A model generated the notes under the pieces. The model was not told where the DNA came from. It did no database searches and saw nothing but the letters and a program-made list of their open reading frames with translations. Positions 52,857 to 64,000 of a stretch of 64,000 nucleotides of DNA are shown here, one piece after another. Where the stretch lies: the NCBI GenBank assembly GCA_020744425.1, contig JAGMUV010000017.1, positions 620,001 through 684,000 on the forward strand. The letters run 5' to 3'. Numbering within the stretch: position 1 is the first letter of the stretch; every line of letters starts with the position of its first letter. Source of the stretch: Dactylonectria macrodidyma (lineage: Eukaryota; Ascomycota; Sordariomycetes; Hypocreales; Nectriaceae). The position numbers and the translations under genes were made by a program.

Positions 52857-55367
52857 CTAAAATATTATCGGCCCCCTCTTCCCTGGTAGCGGACCAGGCT
52901 GGACGAACCGTGTCCGCTCGTCGTCCTGATCGATGCGCTTCTTCACCCTGTGCGAAGTGGCATCAGGCTCGAAATTGTTACCTCCGACAGTCTTAAAGCC
53001 ACCTGGCACGACAGGCCACACTGCCTTCGACCAGACGGCGGGGGAGAAGCGTACTTTCTTGTCGCTAATGGTGTCGTCGTCGCTGACCGTCGAACCCGGC
53101 ACGCACTTGGCGCCATTCCATGCTACGTCGGCAACGGCTTGCCACAGATTGGTCACGTTGAGGGCTGTCTCGGGCGTGTAGAACAGCTTGCAGTTGGCCG
53201 CCTCGTACACAAACTGCAGCGGCGTACCGCTTTTCCAGTCGGGGAGGTACTGGTTCTGCATGTTGAGAGCGGTGTAGCCCAGCACAAGAGGAGACTCGTT
53301 GACGCTGGGCAGCTCCAGTGCGTGTGGGACCAACCCGTCTGTCTTGTTGAGCGCAACGTTGATGGCACCCTGGACGTCGGTAAACGCATAGACGGCGCCG
53401 CCCTTGGTGCCGCCCATGGCTTGCATTGGAGCTTTCATAGGGCGTCCGCCAACAGCAACGGTGCGCACGCCTCCGAGTCGAGACATCCATCCGGTGAATA
53501 GCGGGCAGGAAGAGTGACAATCAGCATCGGTAAGGATGATGATGTTCTCTGGCTTCAGCGTTCCCGCCGGGAGCGTCGAGTTGGTAGGGAAGCCTCCGTC
53601 TTCGTAGAAAGTCTCGTCGTCGAGGCTGTTGGCGAGCAGGTGGGTGAAGTCGTCTCCGTTAAAGACTTGCGGCCCAAAGATCTTCTTCCAGCTGCGGTAT
53701 ACCTTGCCCTTTTCGTTCTCATACGCGCCGAACAGAGTTGGATTTTCCTTGTACGAGCTCTTGCCGATCCAGTTGAGGACCTCGGTGGCCCGCAAGCGGT
53801 AACCGTCGTTGGGAACAATTTCGGGCAAGAGTTCGAAGAGTAGGTCGACAGCAGCGGCCAAGTAACCACCTCCATTGCTCTGCAGGTCAATGACGAGTCT
53901 CTCCTTGCCGGCCTTCTCGAATTTACGGAGGAATGTGCTGAGCACACGGTAAAACTCGTTTAGATCTGCTGTCGAATCATCCGAGCTTCCCGAGAACGAG
54001 TTGAGCACCAGTACGCCTACATCTTCGTAGTCCGTGTCGTTGAGGAAGTAGCCAGAGATCCAGCCGTCGAAGTGTTTGGCCACTGGGTAGGGGTAGCCGT
54101 CTAGAGTGGGACTGCTATCGTAGCTTGAGGTGGCCGTCTCGGAGTCGGTGTAGGTAGTCGAAGGGTCAATTGTTGGCACCGCCGTCGTCGTCGGGACGCT
54201 TGCTGTCTCTGAGACCTCTGCCGGGATTTCCACTTGTTCATGCAGATCCTCGGGGGAGTTGATGGTTGTGAAATCAACATTGACTGATGCATAGTTTTCG
54301 ACGGTGATGCTGGAGCCATTTGCAAGCTTGAAAACGGTCTCGTCCTTCATGTAAGGGTAACCGATCGACTGAAATGAGCCGCCATACCCTTGTCCCGTCT
54401 TTGAGGAGCTCTCAAATAGTTCGTTGTGCAGTGCATCGGGATCTTGGCCTGATCCGAGAGACGTGATTGTATCGAGGTATTCTAGAATTGGCACACCATC
54501 AACCGAGGTGACATCGGACATTTTGTAGCCATCAAGCTTCGAGTTCTGGACGTCCTCTGAGAGAAGATGTTAGTGACGGTGCAGTCCGACGGGGTTATTC
54601 TAAGGTTTCTTACCATATAGGTAGACCTTGGGGAGTTTGCATCCATCTTCAGAGACAGAGAGTAGGCCGCTACCTCCGCGGTAAAAGCTGAATGCACTGT
54701 CCAACGACATGGAGACACTGAAGTGGCCATCCTTGACACGAGCAATCTGAATGGAGGTAAGCCGACGAAACCAGATAGCGACTCTTTAGACTTACCAGTG
54801 CCTTGAATTCTGAAACAAAGTCCCACTGGCTTTGATACGATCCTTGGAAAAGCTTAGATCTAATCTTCTCCAAACCTCCCACGAGATCGACACCGGGGAT
54901 CAGGTATTGGGGCGGCGGGCGCTCAAGATATTCCAGCGTGCTCTGGAACTCCATAAAAGGGAGAACACTAAATGGAGGTAAGTTAAAGTCGAGGAAATCG
55001 TGGTCGTTAGGGGATTGATTACTAGTCAATGAACTCAATATCCTTCTCGACGTCGACTTTGATTGAGCGCAGGCACTTCAGGGCTTGAGACGGCAGGACG
55101 TATACCCAGGCTGATGCATCGTGTCAGCTATTTCAGGTCGGGAAAAACAATTCAAAGGGACCTCTTACCCTCGGGATCTTCAGCTAACTGCTCCTTGTAA
55201 AGATCGCGGATCACAGCGCATGCTCCGCGCTTGTGGGGGCTCGAAGTCGGTGTGGGAGCCTGGCTTGCAGCGGTTTCCGTTGATGCGCTATATCCTTCCC
55301 AGTAGGGTACTGCAGCGCTGGCGGTTGCAGACAGCGCAAGGCCGGCGAAAACGGAGGACGACCTCAT
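52857..55367 (-). CDS. Secreted S41-family (CtpA/CPAF-like) serine peptidase
   Basis: Exons 55367-55169, 55110-55023, 54967-54796, 54746-54614 and 54556-52857 give 763 aa; all phases close. A signal peptide (MRSSSVFAGLALSATASA) precedes a cysteine-bearing N-terminal region and a PDZ-like part (HFSVSMSLDSAFSFYRGGSGLLSVSEDG, then LPKVYLYEDV). A Ser/Thr-rich linker leads to the S41 core: DVGVLVLNSFSG, ERLVIDLQSNGGGY and ILTDADCHSSCPLF, where the serine after the Cys is the likely nucleophile, and VRTVAVGGRP. The C-terminus is basic. This is a common secreted ascomycete protein of unknown substrate. Confidence 0.88.
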
Positions 55368-57119
55368 TGTGAACGGATGAGGGCAAGAAACAAAATGGGA
55401 TCGCTATTGTTCGAGCACTACTCCAGAAGTCTAGAACAACCTAGCAAGCGGGCGTTGTTGTTTTTATGTCACGGCTGGGACACATTACTCCAACAGGCTG
55501 GGCTGAAATTGGCCAGGCATCTCACTAACAATTGTGTGGCTATGTTCACGTTACGGCGCCGCAGCTGATCTGGAGTCCTCCAACGGATCTCACCGCAGGG
55601 GGGGCTGGATATGTGAGATAATGGGGCCCTTCTGGGGCTAACAGTGGCTGAGGGTGACCATTTGGACCTATTTCTGGGGCCTCACTACGGAGAATGGGCC
55701 TCTTTGTGCCCAGTCTAGTCCCTGTAGGGCTTACTTGCTGCGAAAGCTGACAGCAGGGCGAGCCTCGGCTTCATTGGCTGCATGTTTGATGAGTGCACAG
55801 ATGGTCCTAGGTACTTTTGGTTTTATTTTCATTTGTTATTTGACTGAAACGTGGATTAATGAACAGGGATCGGACGAGATCCCTCGTGATACACGGGAAT
55901 GAGATTTTTGGTGCGACGGATGAGAGAAATAGGAACGAATTACTCCCACGAGTGAGGAATACATTGAACGACATGATGCAGAATAATTTTTCGTCAATTC
56001 AGATTTCTGTGTATAGACGGCTTGCGCGAGAGGCATTATTGTCGGCTATGCGGAACGCCGTGTCCGCTTGGCACGGGCAGTGTGACCGCAGCGCCGGCAT
56101 TGACCGTCTTTTGCCCTGTGAGAGACAGTATCTATTACACATAGAATAAAACGGCACAAGCCATGTCTGATATATTTTTCACGTGTCCGTGAGTCCTAGA
56201 GTTCATTGCCTCTCTCCAAAAAAAAAAAAAAAGCCACGGTCCACATCAAAACGGTGCATGGAACGTTGCTTGTGTCCTGTCAGTGCTCAACTCTCCACTG
56301 TGTTCAAAAGTTCCACCGATTGACGGAGAGCTTGGAAGTATTGGAAATTAAATACACATGTTTCCTCCCTATGTGGAAGGTGTTGAACCCGATCATGAAG
56401 TCTACTCCCTTCTGCAATTACCTACCTTCGTCAGCTATGTGGACCCGCCAGGCGAAGGGGATGAATACGAATTCTGACTATCTTCAACATTCAGCAGGCC
56501 TCCCATCAGCCCTGAGTGACAATTGTTCCTCTTGTCAGTGCTGACGGGTATACTGATAATACAAAGACGTTCAACCCATCAATAATAGACTTCCAGACCT
56601 TTGGTACATGTGAGACTTCTCCGGCCGTGAACGGGATTACCCGTCATCTGAACTCAACCCTGTATTTTTAGCTTCGTAAATCATCATTGAAACCCATTCA
56701 GCCTTGTCAGCTAACACCAACCCCCATCCATCCCAAAAATCACATTGCAGCGCGTGTCGGAACATTCCGAAGTCGTGACCATTCCCCTCTAAGAACGCGT
56801 CAGGCTATCCCACTTTACGCGTCCCTCGGCTGCCCGCATCCGATTCTGCCATGTTTGACCGCCAGGATTCGCGCGCGGCTGCTGACAAACTTCAGCTTCA
56901 ACAGCTGAGGGTTAATAATACCATGCGCTGACAAACCCCCAACTTGGAAGGAAAGAGGCCAAAGGTTCCCCTCAATCACGCAATACAAAGAGAGGCATTC
57001 TGCACGGGAATTCGTTTACATTATCGCTCAGATCAACGCAAGATACCATATATCCTTAACTCTCTTCCAATATTCTACATCCCATCTCACGTCGTCACTG
57101 TAATCTCCAGTTAGCGAAC
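55368..57119. other. Divergent intergenic region, S41 / DOPA-dioxygenase-like
   Basis: About 1.75 kb with no supported gene. A run of 16 A is at 56218-56233. The last 100 bp are CT-rich, as in a fungal leader. Confidence 0.45.
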
Positions 57120-57777
57120 ATGGCGAAGTACCCCTCTCCACTAGCCGGATACGAAGACGCACCGCCTTTGCCCAACGAAAAGGCAGAAGACGGCAAGAGT
57201 TTCATCAACCCACCGGCGGAGAAGCTGAGCGAGGCGTATGAGAAGTTCATCGACCCGCTTGATCGGGGCAGACAGGGTGGCTTGTAAGTTGACTCACAGT
57301 TTAACCGCTGTCTGTAGACCATGCCTAGGAACTAGAACTAATTGCCTACCTCTAGTGATGTTCACATCTACTACCTCCAATCAAATGCCGAGCAGTCCAA
57401 GTACGCCTACGAGCTCTGGCAGCGCATCCGCAGAGAATGTAAGTCAACGTTATACTCCCATATACTGAAACCGGACTAATCAACCGTCAACAGTTCCCGA
57501 GTTGCGCATCTACACCTTCTGGGATAAGCCCATTGGACCTCACCCAGTAGCAATGTTCGAGGTCAACATCTTTACTCCAGCACAATTCGGCGCCTTCATC
57601 TCGTGGCTAGCTATCTGGCGAGGACCCCTGTCCGCTCTCATCCACCCAAACGTTGTACCAGCTGAAGGAGAGCACCCGGCGGAGGTCGGCAAGAGAGATC
57701 ATTCGGAGAGAGCCATTTGGATGGGCGAAAAGTATCCCTTGGATTTGACCCTGTTCGATCGTTGGAGGCAGCAGTAG
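57120..57777 (+). CDS. DOPA 4,5-dioxygenase-like protein
   Basis: Small non-haem iron extradiol dioxygenase family that opens catechol rings such as DOPA. Exons 57120-57283, 57356-57438 and 57494-57777 (introns 72 and 55 bp) give 176 aa. Seen: DVHIYYLQSNAEQSKYAYELWQRIR, FPELRIYTFWDKPIGPHPVAMFEV and IWRGPLSALIHPNV, with the conserved His residues in DVHIYY, GPHPV and ALIHPN as possible metal ligands, then DHSERAIWMGEKYPLD. An acidic N-terminal leader, no signal peptide. Physiological substrate in fungi is not known. Confidence 0.9.
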
Positions 57778-58198
57778 GGTTTGGATGAAGAGCATATCAG
57801 AAGAGAGTATTTCACACTAGCGGGCATACTATACCCATTCCCCACGTCGGAGATCCCAGCCGGAAAACTCGGTTCGCCTGAGGTTCCGTACGTTTTCGCG
57901 CGCACGGATTAAGAAATACGACTGGAATTTGAAGACCTGCAGTTTTGTTTGCCTGACTACCCTATACCTCTACTGACTCCTGATGCACCCCAGCCTAAGC
58001 GGCACATTGAGGGGGAGATTTCAACAAAAGCTCATGGAGCGGTACAATTCTGCGCTCTTGTTCAATCTGGATTCCAAACATAAGGCCGTTAATGCACCCC
58101 GAGCCTCCTATATGAAGTGTGTAGGTGTGCAACATCTGCTAGCCGAAACATCCTCACACCCTCCCAAATACGACTCGTAAAAGATGACGCTGCTATTG
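57778..58198. other. 3' flank, no gene
   Basis: Nothing recognisable beyond the probable 3' UTR of the dioxygenase-like gene. Confidence 0.45.
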
Positions 58199-58245
58199 AA
58201 AGGAAAGGGAAGGAAAGGAAAGGAAAGGAAAGGAAAGGAAAGGAA
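58199..58245. repeat. (GGAAA)n pentanucleotide repeat
   Basis: About nine near-perfect AAGGA/GGAAA units, with one shortened unit at the start. Non-coding. Confidence 0.9.
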
Positions 58246-58333
58246 TGAGATCCTGGGAAATAAACCTGAAGATAAGGAAGTAGGCACAATCTGTGAAGCC
58301 AGCTTCAACAACTGAAAATTCGACCCATTCATA

Positions 58334-58621
58334 TCAGTTGGAGTGCACACGCGGTCCCGATACCGAGAATGAAGGGAAGCATGCAGTCACCTTCGAGACA
58401 AATGTCATGACCACGGCTTTCAACCTCTCCCAAACCGACTTCAGCGCGTCACCAACGCGGCTCCAGATGCTCCAGAGTAAGTCCTCAACGTAGTCCCACA
58501 ACGTACCGCATGGAATCAAGTAGACAGCAGCCCCAGCAACAACCGTGGTGACCGCCGCTGTACCACAAGCGGCGCTAAAACCTGCCGCGCAAAAGAATTT
58601 CGTAGACAAAGAAAATCCCAA
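58334..58621 (-). CDS. Small hydrophobic hypothetical protein
   Basis: 95-codon ORF with an N-terminal Ala-rich hydrophobic stretch (CAAGFSAACGTAAVTTVVAGAAVYLIPC) and an amphipathic Trp-rich helix (VEDLLWSIWSRVGDALKSVWERLKAVV). The composition looks coding and membrane-associated, but no family was recognised and no promoter features are evident. It could be a chance ORF or a gene fragment. Confidence 0.3.
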   Translation of the reverse strand: MGFSLSTKFFCAAGFSAACGTAAVTTVVAGAAVYLIPCGTLWDYVEDLLWSIWSRVGDALKSVWERLKAVVMTFVSKVTACFPSFSVSGPRVHSN

Positions 58622-59761
58622 AGGCCCGGATAGGACTCATCTCAACCCCGCCGTGGCCGCATATCCTACGGGGCAAGTTTCATTCAACGGCAGCATTATT
58701 GAGACATCCCCATAAGTTAGTGCACGAAAAATGTCATCCAGACTAGCGGATTCTACTCCAGGAGAATCATCGCACTCTAATGATGCCCGGGAAACGATAC
58801 GCTAATTTTCCTAGATCTGTATCAACGTAATACTCTGGAACAAAGCATGATGGTACTTTGCTGGTTTACAACTTCAAAGCCACGTGGGAGTCCCGAATGC
58901 CAATAGTCATGTTGAGCCACACTAATAGCATGGTGTCAATGAATTCAAAAACAGACTTCGGAAATTCCCGTCACTGAAGGGCAGGAAAATAGGTCGAGCA
59001 AGCGATCTCATCATTGTATACTTTTGAGGCCTGCGGGAAGCACAGGGATTACGAAAAGCGAACAAGACCAAAGAAGGTCTTAGGCAAGAACAATGAATTC
59101 CCGAAGTATGAGATGGCTCAAACTCTAAGTTTCGTACCACACGGCCTCGCCCCTTGGATGTGCAACATCAAGACCAAGCTGCTTCTATCCATCGACAAGT
59201 ATGCCAGAGGGCTCTTCGATTCCAATGTCAGCTCAATACCCTCTTCCACACCACACGATGACTTGGAGAAGCAGATAGCGCTGAATGGTGGTGGCAAACC
59301 ATCTGGGATCGCTTCCAAGTGGTTTCCGGCTTGTTTGAAAGAGAAAGGAGTTTACGCAACTTAGAAGAATCAGGGCCTTGCCTAGATCAGAGAGAAAGAA
59401 CAAATCCAAAGCCGTCATTGAGAGCATGGTCCAAAACAGAGCGTTTGATGAATTGGTGGCCGTGAAAAATAGCTGTAGTCCCTACACTTTGGTCTCGATT
59501 TGGGGTGTTTGTCGCATCAGATACCTCGCTGTTTGGAACGCAAGACGACCTGTTTCATAGGACTAACTATCATTTTTCTAGGCCATATAAACCAACCTGA
59601 GGCAAGTCCATTGGAGGAGACATGGATTTCAATTGAGAAAAGTATGCTCTGGTCAAACTACCCCATTCCCATTCATATAAGTGTTTCAATGCTATCTGGT
59701 ATTCCACCTCCATAAAACCTTACTAGGTCTACCCTACTCTCATGCTGCAACTTATTCCCCT
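58622..59761. other. No supported gene
   Basis: A 116-codon plus-strand ORF (59014-59364) and a 60-codon one (59378-59560) have no recognisable motif. They may be remnants, but no gene is called. Confidence 0.35.
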
Positions 59762-60754
59762 TCACCACTTCTGGAATTCGAAGTTCAACAGATAGCCCAT
59801 ATCCTGAGCGGCCAAGAACTCCGGATAGCTTGTCGTCTTAACCTTATTCTTCAGCTGCTCTGGAGTGATGACGTTATCAAGCCCTGCGCAGAAGTCGTAC
59901 TCGCCAAGGAACGCAGGTCCTTCCAGAACCTCATATGGCAGATCAAAAGTCTCGTGCATCTTCTCAAGAGATAGCTGCACGAAATCGGACTTTTTGCCAG
60001 TAACCTCGGTCCAGGCGCCCATCGCTTCGGCGATCGTCAGGTTGGAGTCATACGCCAGCAGCTTTGTTCCAGCGGGCTCATCCTCAACTAGAGCTCGAAC
60101 AAATGGACCGGTGGACTTTTCGGGGTCTATGATGGGGAACTTGGTAGTATTTGGCGCAGGCAGAGCCAGGGTATAGTCTCCAGTTTTCTTGTTGCGCTGT
60201 GGGAAGAGGAAAGCGTTGGAGCTGTAGGCGCCGAGGTAGATGTATGATGTCCTCTTGGAGAGCTCCGACATCTCCTTCTCGATGTAGTTCACCGCCTCTG
60301 CCTTGCTATCCCAGTGGTAGCAGTGCGAGTACTTGCCCCCAGATGCAGCTTTCATGGGACCCAGAGCAGAGTAGATATATCTCTCAAGAGTCTGAGTCTC
60401 GGAAGCAGCAATCGCAGCGTTCTTAGCATGCTTGTGCTCCGTGTTGAATCCAACAGCGCTGCTCTCATCTCGCCCTTTACCCTCTCCGAGAGCAGCCAGG
60501 TACGGGATCCAGAAGTCGGTGTTAACAAAGATAGCGTGGGCGCCTTTAAAGGCTTCGATCAGAGAGTTGACGTCTTCAAGGTCGGCCTGGACGACTTCAG
60601 CACCAAGGTCTTTAAGCGCGTGGGCTTTTTCGGAGGTTGTTCGGCGAGTAAGACAGCGGACGTGCCAGTTGGGAAGGTTGAGGAAGGTCTTTGCGACAGA
60701 GGAACCTTGGTTTCCTGTCGCTCCGACGATGGCAATGGTTTTTATGGAAGGCAT
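59762..60754 (-). CDS. NmrA-like NAD(P)-binding family protein
   Basis: 330-aa single-exon protein of the atypical SDR / NmrA group. The N-terminus has the cofactor motif VGATGNQGSSVAKTFL and, after the second strand, TRRTTSEKAHALKDLGAEVVQADLEDVNSL, followed by AIFVNTDFW, all typical. The YxxxK pair of catalytic SDRs is not in standard form (a GGKYSHCYHWDSKAEAVNYIE segment is present), so a redox-sensing or regulatory role is as likely as catalysis. It is divergent from a bZIP gene 422 bp away, which may share its promoter. Confidence 0.93.
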   Translation of the reverse strand: MPSIKTIAIVGATGNQGSSVAKTFLNLPNWHVRCLTRRTTSEKAHALKDLGAEVVQADLEDVNSLIEAFKGAHAIFVNTDFWIPYLAALGEGKGRDESSAVGFNTEHKHAKNAAIAASETQTLERYIYSALGPMKAASGGKYSHCYHWDSKAEAVNYIEKEMSELSKRTSYIYLGAYSSNAFLFPQRNKKTGDYTLALPAPNTTKFPIIDPEKSTGPFVRALVEDEPAGTKLLAYDSNLTIAEAMGAWTEVTGKKSDFVQLSLEKMHETFDLPYEVLEGPAFLGEYDFCAGLDNVITPEQLKNKVKTTSYPEFLAAQDMGYLLNFEFQKW

Positions 60755-61176
60755 TATGATAATATGTCAAAGAGTTATGATGTAATGAGGAGATCTGTGT
60801 GTGATTTGTGTTTAGGTGCTGACAATGAGATGATAGAAGGCAAGGAGACCATTCTCGTCGCTGTCATTTATATGCATTTTCACATGGGCAAACAGTAGGC
60901 TTATATCCTATTTCCGTTCACTGAATAATCTTCCCATCTTTTGTGAATATACGTTTTCAGGGTCAACTGGATGAGCAGCAGTAAGCCAGAGGGCCGGGTC
61001 TTGGCGCGATTGCCGCTTACTCAACATTCCATCTCTGATTGGTCTAGAAAGCGTAAGCCAGCTGGACCCTCGCGGGGTAAACGGACTTAGGGTTACTCGT
61101 TCCTCCGACACCGAGCAATGACGGCGTCATCATGCATCATACCGTACCAGCCTGAACAACAAACGCAACGGCAGGT
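60755..61176. promoter_or_regulatory. Divergent promoter, NmrA-like / bZIP
   Basis: 422-bp spacer between two divergent start codons. No ORF of note. It includes a TGACGGCGTCA near-palindrome at about 61120-61130, close to CRE/ATF-type bZIP targets (TGACGTCA with a wider centre), so autoregulation is conceivable. Confidence 0.45.
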
Positions 61177-62471
61177 ATGGAGGTTTCGAGAAATGGAACA
61201 GGTGTGCTCGACGCGGGGACCACCCGAAAGAGCAAGCTAGTCCGCAGCAGGAGCAGAGATGATGCCGGGGACGACACACCACTGCCACCTAAGCGACGGG
61301 TCCTGACCACAGCGCGGCGGGAACAAAACCGCCTGGCACAAAGGGCGTATAGTAAGAAAATCATTCATAGCTTCCCGTCACTCTTACTAATATATCCGTC
61401 CATGTAGGAAAGCGACAAAAGGAGGATCGACAAAAGCTCAAACAAGAGCCGCAATTGGGCATTATTCGGCCGCTCAGGCCGCTTGTGAAGCGTCCAGTGC
61501 TTGGCAGTTCGTCAACTACCGGTCACCATAACATCACTCGTCCGAGTCAAGGGTCTACAGGACGCTCAGCCTCTCCCACCCATGGTCAAGGTCAAGATGG
61601 TGTTGATATCGGCAGCGGCTCCGTCTTGGTAAACGATGAGCACCAAATACACCTGACTGTGCCTGGTAGCCAAAATAGTAACGTTACCCTCATCCCGGTT
61701 ATCGCTCCCTCGAACAATTCTTCTGTCTCAACTCGTGTGGATCTGCCCCGAGCGGGACAGAGTGAGCACACTGTCCCGTGTCCTGGCGGCAGTAGCGAGC
61801 TACAGGTTTTACTTCCTGAGCCGATCGTCGATATTACACGACAAGAGGCAAATGAACAAGACGAGAGCGAGCTGATTATGCCAGACGTGTACCAGAACAT
61901 GCTTCAATTTCTACCAACGACAATTTTCAGCGCAATCCTGCATAACGCTCTTGCGATGGGCTTTGACTTGCAGAAACTCTCTGACTGCGGTCCTAACTTT
62001 GTCTCCCCCTTCTACCAGCCCAATATCTCTTCGGATTCCGACCCCGCCGCACTCGTTCAGTCTAGCATCGCGTCATTAACTTCAACAAGCATCCCCCCTC
62101 ACCTTCGCCCAACAATTGCCCAAGTTCTTATCCCGCACCATGCGAGCCTGGATCTCATCCCGCTGCCATTCCTACGGCAAGGTGCGATCATGCTCTCCGC
62201 GGCTATGCCACATGCTTTCAACATCCATGAACTGAAGGTCGACATCTACGAGCGAGGGGGGTTGACAATATGGCAAAAAGATAGGGCGACAAGGTATAGA
62301 AGAGATGAAAGGAATTCTTACCAGCCTTGGGAAATGAGGAGCTGGGAAGCAGCCCCATGGTTCTTGACAAAGTGGTGTATGGCGATTGGAGGAGAGCAGA
62401 GCGAGTTTTACAGGCAGAGTATCGGATGGCAGGTGATTCGAGAGGTGATATCCGCCCAGGCAGGCACTTAA
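61177..62471 (+). CDS. bZIP transcription factor with DUF3425-like C-terminus
   Basis: Exons 61177-61351 and 61408-62471 (56-bp intron inside the basic region) give 412 aa. The splice restores RREQNRLAQRAYRKRQKEDRQKL, the fungal Yap/AP-1-like bZIP basic region with N-x-x-AQ-x-x-YR. The leucine zipper is short and poorly formed. The C-terminal half (DVYQNMLQFLPTTIFSAILHNALAMGF, PPHLRPTIAQVLIPHHASLDLIPLPFLRQ, WEMRSWEAAPWFLTKWCMAIGG) is the DUF3425 region common in ascomycete bZIPs. Nuclear regulator; targets unknown. Confidence 0.93.
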
Positions 62472-63094
62472 TGGAGGGGCCTCAGCAAGCTGTGGTTTTT
62501 TTCGTGATGTCGAATGTTGACTATGTTCTTTGAGATAGGAAGAACCGGCGTCTAAGCCGCATTTTGGTTTCCTGGGCGCCATAACATGCAAACGCACCCC
62601 GTTCCTGGGATCAAAGCTTTGCCGAATGAGAGCGGAGGTTGTAGCTTTCCGGCCCTAACCTGGGTCATGACACTATCTCAGCGTTGTTTACTACAATTCT
62701 CTAGATATATTTTGCACCATTGACTTGCATTCTCGCCAAACGACAGTAGCAATAGAGGTGTATCTTGTCTAAATGCTCTCACAACTTACTCGAACTATAA
62801 GCTGGACTACTTGTTGGCTTAAGCCTAGCCTCCAGATGGGCCTTCCTCTTTCGAGCGTGTGATACCGCCATCACAACCTCTTAAATTCTGCCATTGAAGT
62901 CTCCAGTGCAGAAATGATCACCTCTGAATGTGCGACCCACAGCCTTGCCTACTCTCCAAATTACTTATTAAGCACATGAAAGAACCTGGATTATTTATCC
63001 AGCTTCCTCCGCTCCTAGATATAATTTTTATATGCTGACAGTCCCATCAACTTTTAGGATCCTCTGTCCAAGCTTAGCCCAACGTGTCATTGCT
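62472..63094. other. Convergent 3' flanks
   Basis: No gene seen between the bZIP stop and the MFS transporter stop. Confidence 0.5.
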
Positions 63095-63985
63095 TTATGT
63101 CCCGTACATACCTTTGGGTGTAGCAACAGCTAGTTCTAGGCCCTCATTGCCCCCTACCCCAATCCCGTGAGAGGGCAATTGTTGAACAGGACTCTTTTGT
63201 TCTAGTTCGTCACTTGCCAGAGGATTTTCGGGAGCGGAGACTTCGGGCGGTTCAAGTCCTCTGTCCCTAATCAAGGCAGTGCCTAATAAACACAGTGCAA
63301 TGAGAGGTACCTGTAGAATAAAAACGGCATGGCTACCAGCCATGTATGCGTCTAACACGGCGGGCACATTCTTGGCGCTGTCGGGGAGCGCGTACGTTGA
63401 GCCAGCGAGATATGAGTAATCTGAAGGTAGAGTTGCACGAAGCCGTGCTTGCAGTACCGCTGCCGAAATAGCGAGACCACTCGCGCCACCTGCGCTGCGA
63501 TATAAATTGCGGTTCGAGATGATGACAGCACGGCGACTTTTGGGTGTGTGCGCTTGGAGTGCGATTAGTATTGGTTGGAAGATGCAACCAACCCCAGCGC
63601 CATTCAAAATGAGGGGAATGATAATAATGCTGGGTTTAGTATGTCGATCTAAAAGCAAAGCAAGGCCCGACCCGCTAAAGATCCAACATATTAGCAGAGT
63701 ATGGAGGAGACCAAGGGAAGAAAACGAACAGAGTCCATATGCTGAAACCAAAAACAATAACCTCTAGGTACCGCTTTGTCCAGTTGATGTATTGTCCAGA
63801 CAGGATCGAGCTTATCATCTGGAAGACGACTAAGGGAAGCGTAATAAGAGCCGATCGCATTATAGAGTATTGATGTGCGTTTTGGAGATAGAGCGGCATA
63901 TAGTAGAGGTATGACTGGTACACTGCTCCAAAAAGGAAGTTCTGCACAAGCATAACGACCACTATTGGGCTCTTGTAGATGTTCA
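63095..63985 (-). CDS. MFS drug:H+ antiporter-type transporter, 3' part only
   Basis: C-terminal part of a major facilitator of the DHA2 (14-TM) kind, cut by the window edge. Exon 63985-63730 is preceded by an acceptor CAG (63988-63986), then a 55-bp intron (63729-63675), then exon 63674-63095. Seen: VVMLVQNFLFGAVYQSYLYYMPLYLQ, QYSIMRSALITLPLVV, GFSIWTLGSGLALLLDRHTKPS, ILNGAGVGCIFQPILIALQAHTP, a Tyr-Arg-Ser-Ala-Gly-Gly stretch and a last TM (AVFILQVPLIALCLLG), then a polar tail. Substrate unknown. Confidence 0.88.
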
Positions 63986-64000
63986 CTGAAAGGCGTGTTA

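Noticed and set aside
54101..54325. Arg/Pro-rich ORF within the S41 peptidase linker
   Set aside because: Alternative-frame reading of the Ser/Thr-rich linker on the same strand.
58199..58245. Tandem repeat considered as a CRISPR or satellite array
   Set aside because: Simple pentanucleotide microsatellite with no spacers; the genome is eukaryotic.
59014..59560. Plus-strand ORFs of 116 and 60 codons upstream of the NmrA-like gene's 3' end
   Set aside because: No family features and no reading-frame continuity between them.

Overview
The window is nuclear DNA of a filamentous ascomycete (Pezizomycotina, plausibly a plant-associated Sordariomycete). The evidence is short GT-AG introns (about 42-115 bp) with fungal splice consensus, a HET-domain gene, a fungal-specific transcription factor, fungal small-protein and membrane families, secreted plant cell-wall enzymes and a nuclear tRNA-Gly. 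Species cannot be named from the sequence. All exon-intron models here were made by eye and checked only for frame and family fit.

Layout. 0-17 kb is gene-poor and eroded. It holds a sulfite/malate-type transporter with a one-base frameshift, relics of a C2H2 factor and a RING protein, an intact Ras2-type GTPase, a small fungal protein, a short inverted-repeat transposon (MITE) with TA target duplication, a 4-TM protein, a small secreted cysteine protein whose coding sequence contains a 22-base C tract, and a CCC1/VIT metal transporter with a GC-AG intron.

17-26 kb is the most distinctive part: alcohol dehydrogenase, L-lactate dehydrogenase-like protein, bacterial-type phosphoenolpyruvate synthase and a Zymomonas-type pyruvate decarboxylase stand side by side. 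All four act on pyruvate or its fermentation products, so the block looks like a pyruvate-node cluster: pyruvate to lactate, to acetaldehyde and ethanol, or back to PEP. The last two genes are intronless and bacterial in type.

26-41 kb holds a dead DUF6594 gene, a GH28 exopolygalacturonase, a membrane-anchored possible papain-fold protein next to a HET-domain protein, a short-chain dehydrogenase with a second GC-AG intron, a fungal-specific transcription factor and a multi-TM membrane protein.

42-64 kb carries a second GH28 with a 15-nt micro-exon, a GH115 alpha-glucuronidase and a PL4 rhamnogalacturonan lyase, which together suit pectin/xylan breakdown. These are followed by tRNA-Gly(UCC), a secreted S41-family peptidase, a DOPA-dioxygenase-like protein, a divergent NmrA-like / bZIP pair and the 3' part of an MFS transporter cut by the window edge.
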